A stretch of DNA of 8,503 bases from Schleiferiaceae bacterium (GCA_022424815.1 JAKMGS010000082.1:1-8503); one strand, 5' to 3'. Numbered from the stretch's first letter, positions 1 to 6,200 are shown. Numbers and translations are program-made. Notes: generated from the letters alone by a model not told the origin.

Positions 1-1020
1 AGCTCTGAGGCCAGTGCCACGGAACGCAACGTCTACAGCATTAAATTAAACGGCTCGAGTAAAGTCACTCTTGCCGGTCAAAAAGGTACGAATAACGCGA
101 CCTTCACCCCTGACATGAAGCTATTTGTAAACACCTTCAGTGCAGAAGCACAACCTACCAGCGTTACTCTTGTGGAATCACGAAAAGGAGAAGAAATACG
201 CACCATTAAAACCAACGAGCGTGCGGAAAAAGCCCTCGAAACATATACGTACACCCCTAAGGAGTTCTTCACGGTTTCAACCGAGTCTGGCGGCGACTTG
301 AACGCCTGGATGATCAAGCCAGTGGATTTTGACGAGAGCAAGACCTACCCCCTATTCATGTTTGTATACGGTGGGCCAGGCAACCAAACGGTCACGAACA
401 GCTATGATGCCTTCCGAGGCATGTGGTTCCAAATGTTGGCCAATGAGCTTGATATCATTGTCGCCAGCGTAGATAACCATGGGACAGACGGTCGCAGCGA
501 AGAATTCAAGAAGAGCACTTACGGTCAGATGGGGAAACTCGAGACGCGGGACCAAACAGAGGCGGCATTAGAAATGGCCAAGCGTCCGTACATTAACGGG
601 GATCGCATCGGTGTCTTTGGGTGGAGCTATGGAGGCTATATGGCGTCCAATTGTTTGTTCCAAAGCCCAGAAGTCTTCAAAATGGCCATTGCCGTAGCAC
701 CAGTAACGAACTGGCGATTCTATGATAACATCTACACGGAGCGCTACATGGGCTTGCCATCGGATAATAGTGATGGCTATGATGCCGACAGTCCGCTATC
801 GCATATCGATGGCCTTCAGGGTAAGTACCTACTGATTCATGGAACGGGAGATGATAATGTACATGTGCAAAACTCTATGCGTATGGTGGAGGCCTTGGTG
901 CAAGCCGATAAGGATTTCGATTGGTTTGCCTATCCGGACAAAAACCACGGCATCTATGGAGGCAATACCACGATGCACTTGTACCGTATGATGACGGAAT
1001 TCATAGCGGAGAATTTATAA
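1..1020 (+). CDS. S9B (DPP IV-like) serine peptidase, C-terminal part; start lies upstream of the window
   Basis: The reading frame is open from base 1 to the TAA at 1018-1020, giving 339 residues. The ATG at 115 is internal, so it is not the start. The first roughly 80 residues look like the end of the beta-propeller domain; the rest is the alpha/beta-hydrolase domain. The catalytic serine is in GWSYGGYM (Ser codon 625-627), the aspartate in HGTGDDNVH (first Asp 850-852) and the histidine in NHGIYGG (His 946-948). The Tyr of VYGGPGNQ (367-369) matches the oxyanion tyrosine of DPP IV, and YTERYMGLP is typical of subfamily S9B. Known members cleave dipeptides, usually Xaa-Pro, from peptide N-termini in the periplasm or at the surface; that activity is inferred here. 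The next gene is a di/tripeptide permease, which fits a peptide-use role. One oddity is VDNHGT, where relatives usually have Arg instead of His. The family call is secure; the exact specificity is not. Confidence 0.93.
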   Translation, partial: SSEASATERNVYSIKLNGSSKVTLAGQKGTNNATFTPDMKLFVNTFSAEAQPTSVTLVESRKGEEIRTIKTNERAEKALETYTYTPKEFFTVSTESGGDLNAWMIKPVDFDESKTYPLFMFVYGGPGNQTVTNSYDAFRGMWFQMLANELDIIVASVDNHGTDGRSEEFKKSTYGQMGKLETRDQTEAALEMAKRPYINGDRIGVFGWSYGGYMASNCLFQSPEVFKMAIAVAPVTNWRFYDNIYTERYMGLPSDNSDGYDADSPLSHIDGLQGKYLLIHGTGDDNVHVQNSMRMVEALVQADKDFDWFAYPDKNHGIYGGNTTMHLYRMMTEFIAENL

Positions 1021-1054
1021 GAATTGGCTCCTAACCGCTTTTAGAAATAAAATG

Positions 1055-1062
1055 TATACTTG
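1055..1062 (+). promoter_or_regulatory. Putative -7 promoter element of the POT permease gene
   Basis: TATACTTG matches the Bacteroidota -7 consensus TAnnTTTG at five of six fixed positions. It lies four bases before an A-rich leader that begins at 1067, which would put the transcript start at or near that A and give a 5' UTR of about 20 bases. A -33 TTG at the usual spacing (about 19-21 bases) is not visible. The same arrangement recurs at 8269-8295, which strengthens the call. Confidence 0.55.
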
Positions 1063-1066
1063 TTGA

Positions 1067-1081
1067 ACACAAAAAACACCT
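1067..1081 (+). repeat. Shared 15-base A-rich 5' leader, copy 1
   Basis: ACACAAAAAACACCT ends six bases before the ATG of the POT permease. An identical 15-mer occurs at 8281-8295 before another gene, in both cases exactly four bases after a -7-like box. The position indicates that it is the start of the mRNA leader. There is no Shine-Dalgarno sequence; A-rich leaders are typical of Bacteroidota translation starts. Confidence 0.6.
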
Positions 1082-1086
1082 GAAAC

Positions 1087-2595
1087 ATGAGTGATCAATC
1101 TTTGAAGCATCCACCAGCGCTGTGGACGCTGTTTATGTCGGAAATGTGGGAGCGTTTCTGTTACTATGGAATGCGCGCCCTATTGACCCTCTTCCTCATC
1201 GAATCGATGATGAAAGGCAACTCTGAAGCATTCTTGATTTACGGAGCATATACCGCTCTAGTCTACGCTGCGCCTATTCTCGGAGGCCGATTAGCCGATA
1301 AATATCTAGGGTACCAATATGCCATCATGCTCGGTGCCGTATTGATGTCTATCGGTGAATTCCTCATCGTAGCGAGTACTGATATTTTGGACCTCGACAC
1401 CGCAGTTCGCGATACCCTTATGCTTATTGGTATGGGTGGTTTGATCGTAGGTAACGGGTACTTCAAAGCTAACATTTCAACCATTGTAGGTAAACTCTAC
1501 AAAGACGGCGATCCTCGTCGTGATTCAGGTTTCACCATCTTCTACATCGGTATTAACATTGGTGCCTTGTTGGCCACCACCGTGGTTGCCGTAGTAGGTA
1601 AAAAGTACGGTTTCGAATACGGTTTCGGCCTTGCCGGACTAGGGATGCTTGCCGGTCTTTTCATCTTCTGGGGAGGTCGCAAAAAATACGAGCATGTACC
1701 AAACATTGCCATAACTGACGAAGGACGTGAGAAATGGTTGGGCATGGAGCGCTGGAAAACAATTACCCTCCTTTCTCTATTGTTGATTCCATTATGTATG
1801 GTGCTCATCTTCAAAAACAATATTTTGATTTACGTCTTGATCGCAATCTTTATACTCGTAGTATTTCAGTTGATATCTGCTGGTGTTAAAGAGGGGGGCG
1901 TTTGGAGAGACCGGATGATTGCCTTGACCATCATGATGGTGATAAATATCATCTTCTGGGCTGCCTTTGAGCAAGCTGGAACCTCTTTAACACTTTTTGC
2001 GAAAGAAAATGTGAACAGGTATATGAGCTTCATTGATTGGGAAATGCCAGCAACAATGACGCAGTTCTTCAACCCATTCTTTATCATCACCTTCGGTTCA
2101 TTGTTCTCTTGGATGTGGGTAAAATTAGATGCCATGGGCAAGAATCCTTCGATCCCTATGAAGTTTAGCTATGGTATTCTTCAGCTCGGTGCTGGATATT
2201 TAGTAACCATGATTGGTATGCAGTTTGCGAACGATGCGTTCCAAGTACCTCTCTTGACTTTGGTATTCTTGTACATGCTCCATACGACCGGTGAGTTGTT
2301 CTTGAGTCCTATTGGTCTATCTATGGTAACCAAGTTGGCTCCGAAGCAAATTGCAGGAACGGCAATGGGTGGATGGTTCCTTTCGTTCGCCATGGCGAAC
2401 TACCTGGCAGGTGCGATCGCTACACTCACCGGTGGTGAAGGTCACGGCGGTGAGGAAGTTCTTTTGAGCGCTCAAGAAGGATTACAAACTTATGTGGGAA
2501 CATTCTCTACCCTGGGTTACGTATTAATCGGACTCGCCATCTTGATTGCCATCCTGAGTAAACCATTGAACAAGCTGATGCACGGCGTCGTGTAA
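1087..2595 (+). CDS. POT/PTR-family proton-coupled di/tripeptide permease
   Basis: This 502-residue multi-spanning inner-membrane protein of the POT (PTR2) branch of the major facilitator superfamily imports di- and tripeptides with protons. The family signatures are intact. The ExxER proton-coupling motif is Glu19-Glu22-Arg23 (in SEMWERFCYYGM). The loop motif GGRLADKYLG is at 66-75. FKANIS carries Lys127, equivalent to the conserved binding-site lysine. GFTIFYIGINIGALL is the second PTR2 signature. Glu295 sits in FEQAG and Glu403 in GELFLSPIG, the latter a known peptide-binding glutamate region. The ATG at 1087 gives a family-typical N-terminus. It lies 66 bases after the S9B peptidase stop but has its own -7 box and leader, and is closed by the terminator at 2619-2653. 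The pairing with a dipeptidyl peptidase suggests peptide scavenging. Substrate range cannot be read from the sequence. Confidence 0.95.
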   Translation: MSDQSLKHPPALWTLFMSEMWERFCYYGMRALLTLFLIESMMKGNSEAFLIYGAYTALVYAAPILGGRLADKYLGYQYAIMLGAVLMSIGEFLIVASTDILDLDTAVRDTLMLIGMGGLIVGNGYFKANISTIVGKLYKDGDPRRDSGFTIFYIGINIGALLATTVVAVVGKKYGFEYGFGLAGLGMLAGLFIFWGGRKKYEHVPNIAITDEGREKWLGMERWKTITLLSLLLIPLCMVLIFKNNILIYVLIAIFILVVFQLISAGVKEGGVWRDRMIALTIMMVINIIFWAAFEQAGTSLTLFAKENVNRYMSFIDWEMPATMTQFFNPFFIITFGSLFSWMWVKLDAMGKNPSIPMKFSYGILQLGAGYLVTMIGMQFANDAFQVPLLTLVFLYMLHTTGELFLSPIGLSMVTKLAPKQIAGTAMGGWFLSFAMANYLAGAIATLTGGEGHGGEEVLLSAQEGLQTYVGTFSTLGYVLIGLAILIAILSKPLNKLMHGVV

Positions 2596-2618
2596 TTTTT
2601 AGCATAGTTTTATCATAC

Positions 2619-2653
2619 GAACCCCGCGCCTTGTGCGCGGGGTTCTTTATTTT
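2619..2653 (+). terminator. Rho-independent terminator after the POT permease gene
   Basis: An 11-bp perfect stem, GAACCCCGCGC (2619-2629) with GCGCGGGGTTC (2635-2645), encloses a CTTGT loop and is followed by TTTATTTT. It ends seven bases before the ATG of the next gene, so the U-tract overlaps the place where that gene's promoter should be. Confidence 0.9.
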
Positions 2654-2655
2654 GG
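2648..2655 (+). promoter_or_regulatory. Possible -7 box of the thioredoxin-fold gene, overlapping the terminator tail
   Basis: TATTTTGG matches five of six fixed positions of TAnnTTTG and lies four bases before the ATG at 2660. If it is used, the transcript would start at or very close to the ATG, giving a leaderless mRNA. The only other way to express the gene is read-through past a strong terminator. No -33 element is visible, because that position falls inside the terminator hairpin. Confidence 0.35.
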
Positions 2656-2659
2656 ACGT

Positions 2660-3166
2660 ATGAAAAGATTTGCCCTACTCCTTGGAGTGCTTTGCTCTAC
2701 AATTGGACTGGCTCAAGAGAAAATCCAATGGATGAGTATCGAAGAAGCCTATGAACTCACCTTGACGGAAGAGAATCCTAAAAAGATCTTCATCGACGTA
2801 TATACGGATTGGTGTGGGTGGTGTAAGCGCATGGATAAAGCGACCTTCCAAAACGAAGAAGTGGCTGCTTATATGAACGAGCATTATTACAATGTGAAAT
2901 TCGATGCGGAGCAGAAGGAGGCCATAGAAATGCTGGGGAATACGTTTGAGTTTGTACCACAGGGAGGCCGTGGCTATCACGAATTGGCTGCAGCACTATT
3001 GAATGGCAAGATGAGCTACCCTACTGTGGTGTTCATGAATGCAAAATTCGAGATGCTTAGCCCTGTGCCGGGTTACCAAGAACCCACAGGATTTATGCAA
3101 GTTGCACGCTTTTTTGGTGATGACATTTACCAAGAACAGTCCTGGCAAGATTATTCACAGCAATAA
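2660..3166 (+). CDS. Secreted thioredoxin-fold protein with CGWC active site
   Basis: This 168-residue protein starts at ATG 2660; an in-frame GTG at 2633 lies inside the terminator stem and would spoil the signal peptide, so it is rejected. Residues 1-18 form a signal peptide (MKR, a hydrophobic run, then GLA before Gln19). The thioredoxin fold begins with the beta strand IFIDVYTDWCGWCKRM, with redox cysteines Cys52 and Cys55. The cis-proline motif is SYPTVVFM. About 40 extra residues, including GGRGYHELAAALLNGK, lie between the active-site helix and the cis-Pro strand, as in thioredoxin_7/DUF255-type proteins rather than classical thioredoxin. It probably acts as a periplasmic thiol-disulfide oxidoreductase or reductant; the partner is unknown. 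It stands alone between two terminators and shows no functional tie to its neighbours. Confidence 0.88.
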   Translation: MKRFALLLGVLCSTIGLAQEKIQWMSIEEAYELTLTEENPKKIFIDVYTDWCGWCKRMDKATFQNEEVAAYMNEHYYNVKFDAEQKEAIEMLGNTFEFVPQGGRGYHELAAALLNGKMSYPTVVFMNAKFEMLSPVPGYQEPTGFMQVARFFGDDIYQEQSWQDYSQQ

Positions 3167-3168
3167 AT

Positions 3169-3198
3169 AAAAAAGCCCCGCTTCGAGCGGGGCTTTTT
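3169..3198. terminator. Bidirectional terminator between convergent genes
   Basis: AAAAGCCCCGC (3171-3181) pairs with GCGGGGCTTTT (3187-3197) around a TTCGA loop. A-tracts on the left and T-tracts on the right let it serve both the thioredoxin-fold gene, which ends at 3166, and the regulator on the minus strand, which ends at 3200. The regulator's TAA begins two bases beyond the T-tract. Confidence 0.9.
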
Positions 3199-3199
3199 A

Positions 3200-3871
3200 T
3201 TAGAATTTAAAATCGTACCCTTTGAGGGTGAGCTTGTCGTATTCCTTTTGATCGAACTCGAATAAACGGCTTGGCTTCTTGTTGCCAGGGGCTTCGAAAA
3301 TGCTCTCACCTACTTCCACAAGTAATTGGCTGCGCATAAACTTTTTTCTGAAGTTTCGCTTGTCCAAGGTCTTACCTAAACATTCTTCGTACAACCCATG
3401 AATCATATTAAAGGTGAACTGTTTCGGCAGCAATACGAATCCAATAGGACGGTGCTTTACACGACGCTTCAAGCGCTCGTACGCCATCTCAAGGATTTCA
3501 TTATGATCGAATATCATCTCAGGGGCGTCATTGAGGTTTAACCACTCATAGCCCTCTACCTTCACGTTTTTCACGAGATCCCAATTCACCAATGCATAAT
3601 GTGCAATATTTACAACACGACCCATTGGGTTGCGGTACACTTTAGCAAAGGCATTGAGTTGTTCAAGATACACCTTATCCATGCCAAGAATCTTCACAGC
3701 TAAACGTTTGGCAACATCTTCTACGCTCTCTGAAGCACTCACCCAGTTACTAGGCAACATAGGCGCTCCTTTGTAGGGCTCCTCTGATTTCTTTCCGACA
3801 AGTGTGACCAATTTTTCGCCGTCAAAGGCAATTACGACGAGAGAGGTTCCTAAAGCAACGTCAAATTTCAT
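3200..3871 (-). CDS. NrtR-like transcriptional regulator: degenerate Nudix domain plus winged helix
   Basis: This is a 223-residue protein. The ATG at 3871 is chosen over the upstream in-frame TTG at 3892, because the TTG lies inside a perfect -7 box. Residues 1-130 form a Nudix fold. The Nudix box runs from about Leu39 to Met64, where the usual REUxEE core reads Arg56-Leu-Ala-Val-Lys-Ile61, so all three metal-binding glutamates are missing and pyrophosphohydrolase activity is unlikely. The C-terminal 80 residues (LPKQFT, then LYEECLG, KRNFRKKF, and the tail rich in Phe, Tyr and Lys) match the winged-helix DNA-binding domain of NrtR-family regulators. Known members sense an ADP-ribose-like nucleotide or sugar signal and repress NAD or sugar-use genes. 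Neither ligand nor target can be read here; no NAD or sugar operon is adjacent, apart from the symporter further along. Family call firm, function inferred. Confidence 0.87.
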   Translation of the reverse strand: MKFDVALGTSLVVIAFDGEKLVTLVGKKSEEPYKGAPMLPSNWVSASESVEDVAKRLAVKILGMDKVYLEQLNAFAKVYRNPMGRVVNIAHYALVNWDLVKNVKVEGYEWLNLNDAPEMIFDHNEILEMAYERLKRRVKHRPIGFVLLPKQFTFNMIHGLYEECLGKTLDKRNFRKKFMRSQLLVEVGESIFEAPGNKKPSRLFEFDQKEYDKLTLKGYDFKF

Positions 3872-3889
3872 AAGAAAGGGTATTTGAAG

Positions 3890-3897
3890 CAAAAATA
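3890..3897 (-). promoter_or_regulatory. -7 promoter element of the NrtR-like regulator gene
   Basis: Read on the minus strand, the element is TATTTTTG, a perfect match to TAnnTTTG. With the four-base spacing seen elsewhere in the window, the transcript would start at an A at 3885, 14 bases before the ATG at 3871. No clear -33 TTG is seen. Confidence 0.55.
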
Positions 3898-4058
3898 TAA
3901 AATGTCCAGGTGGAACTTTATTTTACTCCGTTAAATTTAGGTTAATCAATGGTTTAATAATATTAAGTTACTTTTTTGAACGTTTTATATTCAAGAATGT
4001 TCTATCTCAACTGCTGTAATTACGAAAACATTATATTTAATTATCAGACTATACCCTT
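3898..4058. other. AT-rich divergent spacer with phased GTTAA repeats and a small palindrome
   Basis: No gene is seen here. G-T-T-A-A words start at 3930 and 3941, and GTTTAA at 3952, so they are exactly 11 bases apart, about one helical turn. The third runs into the 13-base palindrome TTAATAATATTAA (3954-3966; half-sites TTAATA and TATTAA around one A). The block lies about 35 bases upstream of the regulator's -7 box and about 65 bases upstream of the possible -7 box of the small secreted protein. It could be an operator, possibly autoregulatory, but in AT-rich DNA such words also arise by chance. Confidence 0.3.
4032..4039 (+). promoter_or_regulatory. Possible -7 box of the small Cys-rich protein gene
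   Basis: TATATTTA, matching five of six fixed positions of TAnnTTTG, is 19 bases before the ATG at 4059. It is the same octamer as the -7-like box at 8269. The surrounding DNA is very AT-rich, so a chance match is possible, and no -33 TTG is seen at the expected distance. Confidence 0.35.
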
Positions 4059-4298
4059 ATGAAAACAAATTTTAGGAAAACGTTGACTTTTGCCATCGCG
4101 TTCTTTGCCATGATGTCCTTCATGGTTCAACCCGTTCAGGTCGGAAACTCTTATGATGCTGATAATTCTACCTACATAGAATACACCTGTAAATACGGCC
4201 AATGTTATGCAACTGCAAAATCAACTGGGCAACGATGTAAACATTGCGTTTCAAACAAAGGAGACAAATACTGTTACCAGCATAAGCCTAAATACTGA
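4059..4298 (+). CDS. Small secreted Cys/His-rich protein of unknown function
   Basis: This 79-residue protein starts at ATG 4059, 19 bases after a possible -7 box. Residues 1-23 are a convincing signal peptide or anchor (MKTNFRK, then a hydrophobic run TFAIAFFAMMSFMV). The mature part is about 50 residues, basic, and carries Cys44, Cys49, Cys60, Cys63 and Cys72 with His62 and His75. The pattern C-x10-C-x11-C-x2-H from Cys49 to His75, with the look of CYATxKSTGxRCKxC and YCYQH, resembles a short zinc-ribbon-like motif found in small or appended Bacteroidota domains; I recall the pattern but cannot name a family with certainty. Export with several cysteines would need disulfides or a bound metal. 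It is a single gene, ended by the terminator at 4325-4350, between the regulator and tRNA-His, and looks more AT-rich than its neighbours. Coding status is likely; function unknown. Confidence 0.75.
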   Translation: MKTNFRKTLTFAIAFFAMMSFMVQPVQVGNSYDADNSTYIEYTCKYGQCYATAKSTGQRCKHCVSNKGDKYCYQHKPKY

Positions 4299-4322
4299 TA
4301 GCAATCTTCATTAGATTAAAAC

Positions 4323-4350
4323 AAAAAAGCCCCGCTGATGCGGGGCTTTT
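4323..4350. terminator. Bidirectional terminator between the small Cys-rich gene and tRNA-His
   Basis: AAAAGCCCCGC (4325-4335) pairs with GCGGGGCTTTT (4340-4350) around the loop TGAT. The six A bases at 4323-4328 provide a U-tract for the minus-strand tRNA transcript, and TTTT at 4347-4350 a shorter one for the plus strand. Both stem arms are identical to those of the terminator at 3171-3197; only the loop differs. Confidence 0.88.
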
Positions 4351-4359
4351 CATCTTCAG

Positions 4360-4434
4360 GGTGAAAGACGGGGTTCGAACCCGCGACCTCCGGAACCACA
4401 ATCCGGCGCTCTAACCAGCTGAGCTACAATCACC
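4360..4434 (-). tRNA. tRNA-His, anticodon GTG
   Basis: On the minus strand the gene folds as a cloverleaf. The D stem is GCTC/GAGC. The anticodon stem CCGGA/TCCGG encloses the loop TTGTGGT, with anticodon GTG at 4397-4399 (reads CAC and CAT). The T stem GCGGG/CCCGT (one G-U pair) encloses the loop TTCGAAC. Base 4434 supplies an encoded G at position -1 facing the C73 discriminator at 4360, the identity mark of tRNA-His. No CCA is encoded. The acceptor stem pairs GTGATTG with CTTTCAC, which leaves two adjacent U-U mismatches (positions 5-68 and 6-67); all other stems are intact. A good promoter upstream and a terminator downstream argue for a working gene. Confidence 0.93.
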
Positions 4435-4446
4435 ATTTAAGGGGCG

Positions 4447-4478
4447 CAAATATATAGTTATTCAATTCACATCTGCAA
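4447..4478 (-). promoter_or_regulatory. Promoter of tRNA-His
   Basis: On the minus strand the -7 element is TATATTTG (4447-4454), a perfect match to TAnnTTTG, with a -33 TTG at 4476-4478 and a 21-base spacer. It is the only promoter in the window with both elements at textbook Bacteroidota spacing. The start would be a few bases upstream of the mature tRNA 5' end. Confidence 0.75.
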
Positions 4479-4502
4479 TAGGTCGGATTAAAAAAATTGG
4501 GC

Positions 4503-4532
4503 AAAAAAAGACCGACTCCAAAGGAGCCGGCC
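4503..4532 (-). terminator. Rho-independent terminator after the SSS symporter gene
   Basis: On the minus strand GGCCGGCTCC pairs with GGAGTCGGTC (ten pairs, two of them G-U) around a three-base loop, followed by seven T. It lies 28 bases past the symporter stop codon and separates that transcript from tRNA-His. Confidence 0.88.
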
Positions 4533-4559
4533 TCAAATATCATCTATTCCTAGGGGTGA

Positions 4560-6158
4560 TTAAAACACCACCCAAAGGGTAATTACACAGAGTATGAGAA
4601 GGAAAGTTAGAGCACGCGTAGTTGAGGACATTGGTACTTTGGTATCCTTGCTCCAAACCAATGAAGCATCGTCGTACGTCTCGGCTTCAGGCTTCGCCAA
4701 GCTCACTACAATCAAAATCACCGAACAAATGGCGAAGAGCAGTAATGCGAAGTGTAGGAAGTTCATTCCCACATACCAGCCGAGGAATCCTGTGTATTCT
4801 CCACCTGCGACCTCCATGGACAAACGACCTACACCTAAAATAGCGCCCGAAATGAGAGCCCACTTGGCCCCTGCAGAATTGATCTTCTTGAAGAAAATGC
4901 CTAACAAGAATGCCGCCGCAATAGGTGGAGAGATGTAGGCTTGAATAGACTGCAACTGTTGGAACAAACCACCTTCGATGGCTTGCATCAACGGAATCCA
5001 ACCTATGCCCAAGGCGACAAGTGCAATGGTCGAAATACGGCCGGCATTGACCAATTCTTTGTCCGATGCTTCCGGACGATATTTCTTATAAATGTCAAAG
5101 GTGATGAGCGTTGAAGTAGAGTTAAAGACGGAGCTCAACGAAGACATGAGAGCAGCCAACAGTCCCGCCACTACCAACCCTTTAAGACCAGTAGGCAATA
5201 CCGTTTTGACCATCAAAGGCAACGCTGCATCATAGCCTGAAGATCCAAAGGAAAGGAGTTCTGGGTTTTTCTCTGCCAAAGCAAAGGCCACCACACCGGG
5301 CATCATGAAGATGAAAAGCGGCAACAATTTGAGGTAACCTCCGAACAAGGCCCCTTTGCGTGCGGTATCCACATCTTTCGCGGCGAGGACACGCTGCACG
5401 ATGAATTGGTCCGTACACCAATACCATACCCCAAGAATAGGGGCGCCGAACATAATTCCAGTCCACGGATAATCTGTATCACTCATAGGACGCCACAAGC
5501 TCCAGTGATCTTCAGTGGTATACGCAACTAATTCTCCTACGCCACCCAAATGGTTCAATCCAAAAATGGTCAAGATCACAGATCCCCCCACCAGGACGAA
5601 CATTTGCATCATGTCCGTATAGACTACCGCTTTGAAACCGCCGAAAACCGTATAAATACCCGTCGCAACTACAATGAAGATGGCGCCCGTCCAGAAATCA
5701 ATACCTAATAACGCCGTAAAGACAATGGCACCTGCGAAAATGGTCACGGAGATCTTTGTTAAGACATAGGCAACAATGGACACGTAAGATAAATATGTTC
5801 TGGCCCAACCGTTGTATCGTTTTTCCAAAAACTCAGGCATGGTGAAGACTCCCGAACGCAGATAGAAAGGGACAAAAACCCATCCCAGAAGAATCAGAAT
5901 AAGAGAGGCGAGTAATTCGAATTGGCCCGCGACTAATTCCCCAGAAGCACCCTGACCCGCCAAGCCGACCAAGTGTTCTGAACCAATATTAGAAGCAAAT
6001 AATGAAGCACCGATAACGAACCAGCCTAGGTTTCGCCCGCCGAGGAAGTAATCCGCAGCTTCGCCATTTTCGCTCTTTTTCGAACCGCTTCTAAAAGCAA
6101 TCACGAAGACCGCAACGAAATAAAGTGCTACAACAATATAGTCTGTTGTATTGAGCAT
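4560..6158 (-). CDS. Sodium/solute symporter of the SSS family, SGLT-like
   Basis: This 532-residue integral membrane protein starts at ATG 6158 and ends at a TAA just before the terminator. It is full length for the SSS family, with a LeuT-like core. Residues 36-61 (DYFLGGRNLGWFVIGASLFASNIGSEH) resemble the first core helix of Vibrio vSGLT, with Asn57 in the unwound region. The motif GGFKAVVYTDMMQ follows in the middle. YWCTDQFIVQRVLAAKD is the family's sugar-transporter-like signature. M338-SSLSSVFNSTST-x4-DIYKK contains the serines equivalent to the Na2 sodium site of vSGLT. It probably imports a sugar or related solute with sodium; galactose, glucose, myo-inositol or sialic acid cannot be told apart here. 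No catabolic genes adjoin it. It is divergent from the cytochrome peroxidase, with a 31-base inverted repeat between them. Confidence 0.92.
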   Translation of the reverse strand: MLNTTDYIVVALYFVAVFVIAFRSGSKKSENGEAADYFLGGRNLGWFVIGASLFASNIGSEHLVGLAGQGASGELVAGQFELLASLILILLGWVFVPFYLRSGVFTMPEFLEKRYNGWARTYLSYVSIVAYVLTKISVTIFAGAIVFTALLGIDFWTGAIFIVVATGIYTVFGGFKAVVYTDMMQMFVLVGGSVILTIFGLNHLGGVGELVAYTTEDHWSLWRPMSDTDYPWTGIMFGAPILGVWYWCTDQFIVQRVLAAKDVDTARKGALFGGYLKLLPLFIFMMPGVVAFALAEKNPELLSFGSSGYDAALPLMVKTVLPTGLKGLVVAGLLAALMSSLSSVFNSTSTLITFDIYKKYRPEASDKELVNAGRISTIALVALGIGWIPLMQAIEGGLFQQLQSIQAYISPPIAAAFLLGIFFKKINSAGAKWALISGAILGVGRLSMEVAGGEYTGFLGWYVGMNFLHFALLLFAICSVILIVVSLAKPEAETYDDASLVWSKDTKVPMSSTTRALTFLLILCVITLWVVF

Positions 6159-6182
6159 GAGTCTGTCTTATAAGTTTCGTCT

Positions 6183-6190
6183 CTAAAGTA
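6183..6190 (-). promoter_or_regulatory. Possible -7 box of the SSS symporter gene
   Basis: On the minus strand TACTTTAG matches five of six fixed positions of TAnnTTTG. It would start transcription near 6178, about 20 bases before the ATG at 6158. The nearest TTG upstream (6203-6205) is only 12 bases away, too close for a standard -33, so the call is tentative. Confidence 0.35.
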
Positions 6191-6200
6191 GTGTACTTTG

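Noticed and set aside
115..1020. ATG at 115 as the start of the peptidase
   Set aside because: The frame is open back to base 1 with S9-like propeller sequence, so the gene is partial and its start is upstream of the window.
2633..2659. GTG at 2633 as the start of the thioredoxin-fold protein
   Set aside because: It lies inside the terminator hairpin and would put nine residues before a good signal peptide; ATG 2660 is better.
3872..3892. TTG at 3892 as the start of the NrtR-like regulator
   Set aside because: The codon falls within a perfect -7 promoter box, so it would not be transcribed from that promoter; ATG 3871 fits the family.
4059..4434. Integration of a mobile island at tRNA-His
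   Set aside because: The small AT-rich gene beside a tRNA raised the idea, but there is no integrase and no second copy of the tRNA 3' end in the window.
4594..4938. 114-residue plus-strand reading frame opposite the symporter gene
   Set aside because: It is antisense to a strongly conserved SSS gene, shows no recognisable domain and no promoter; a shadow frame.
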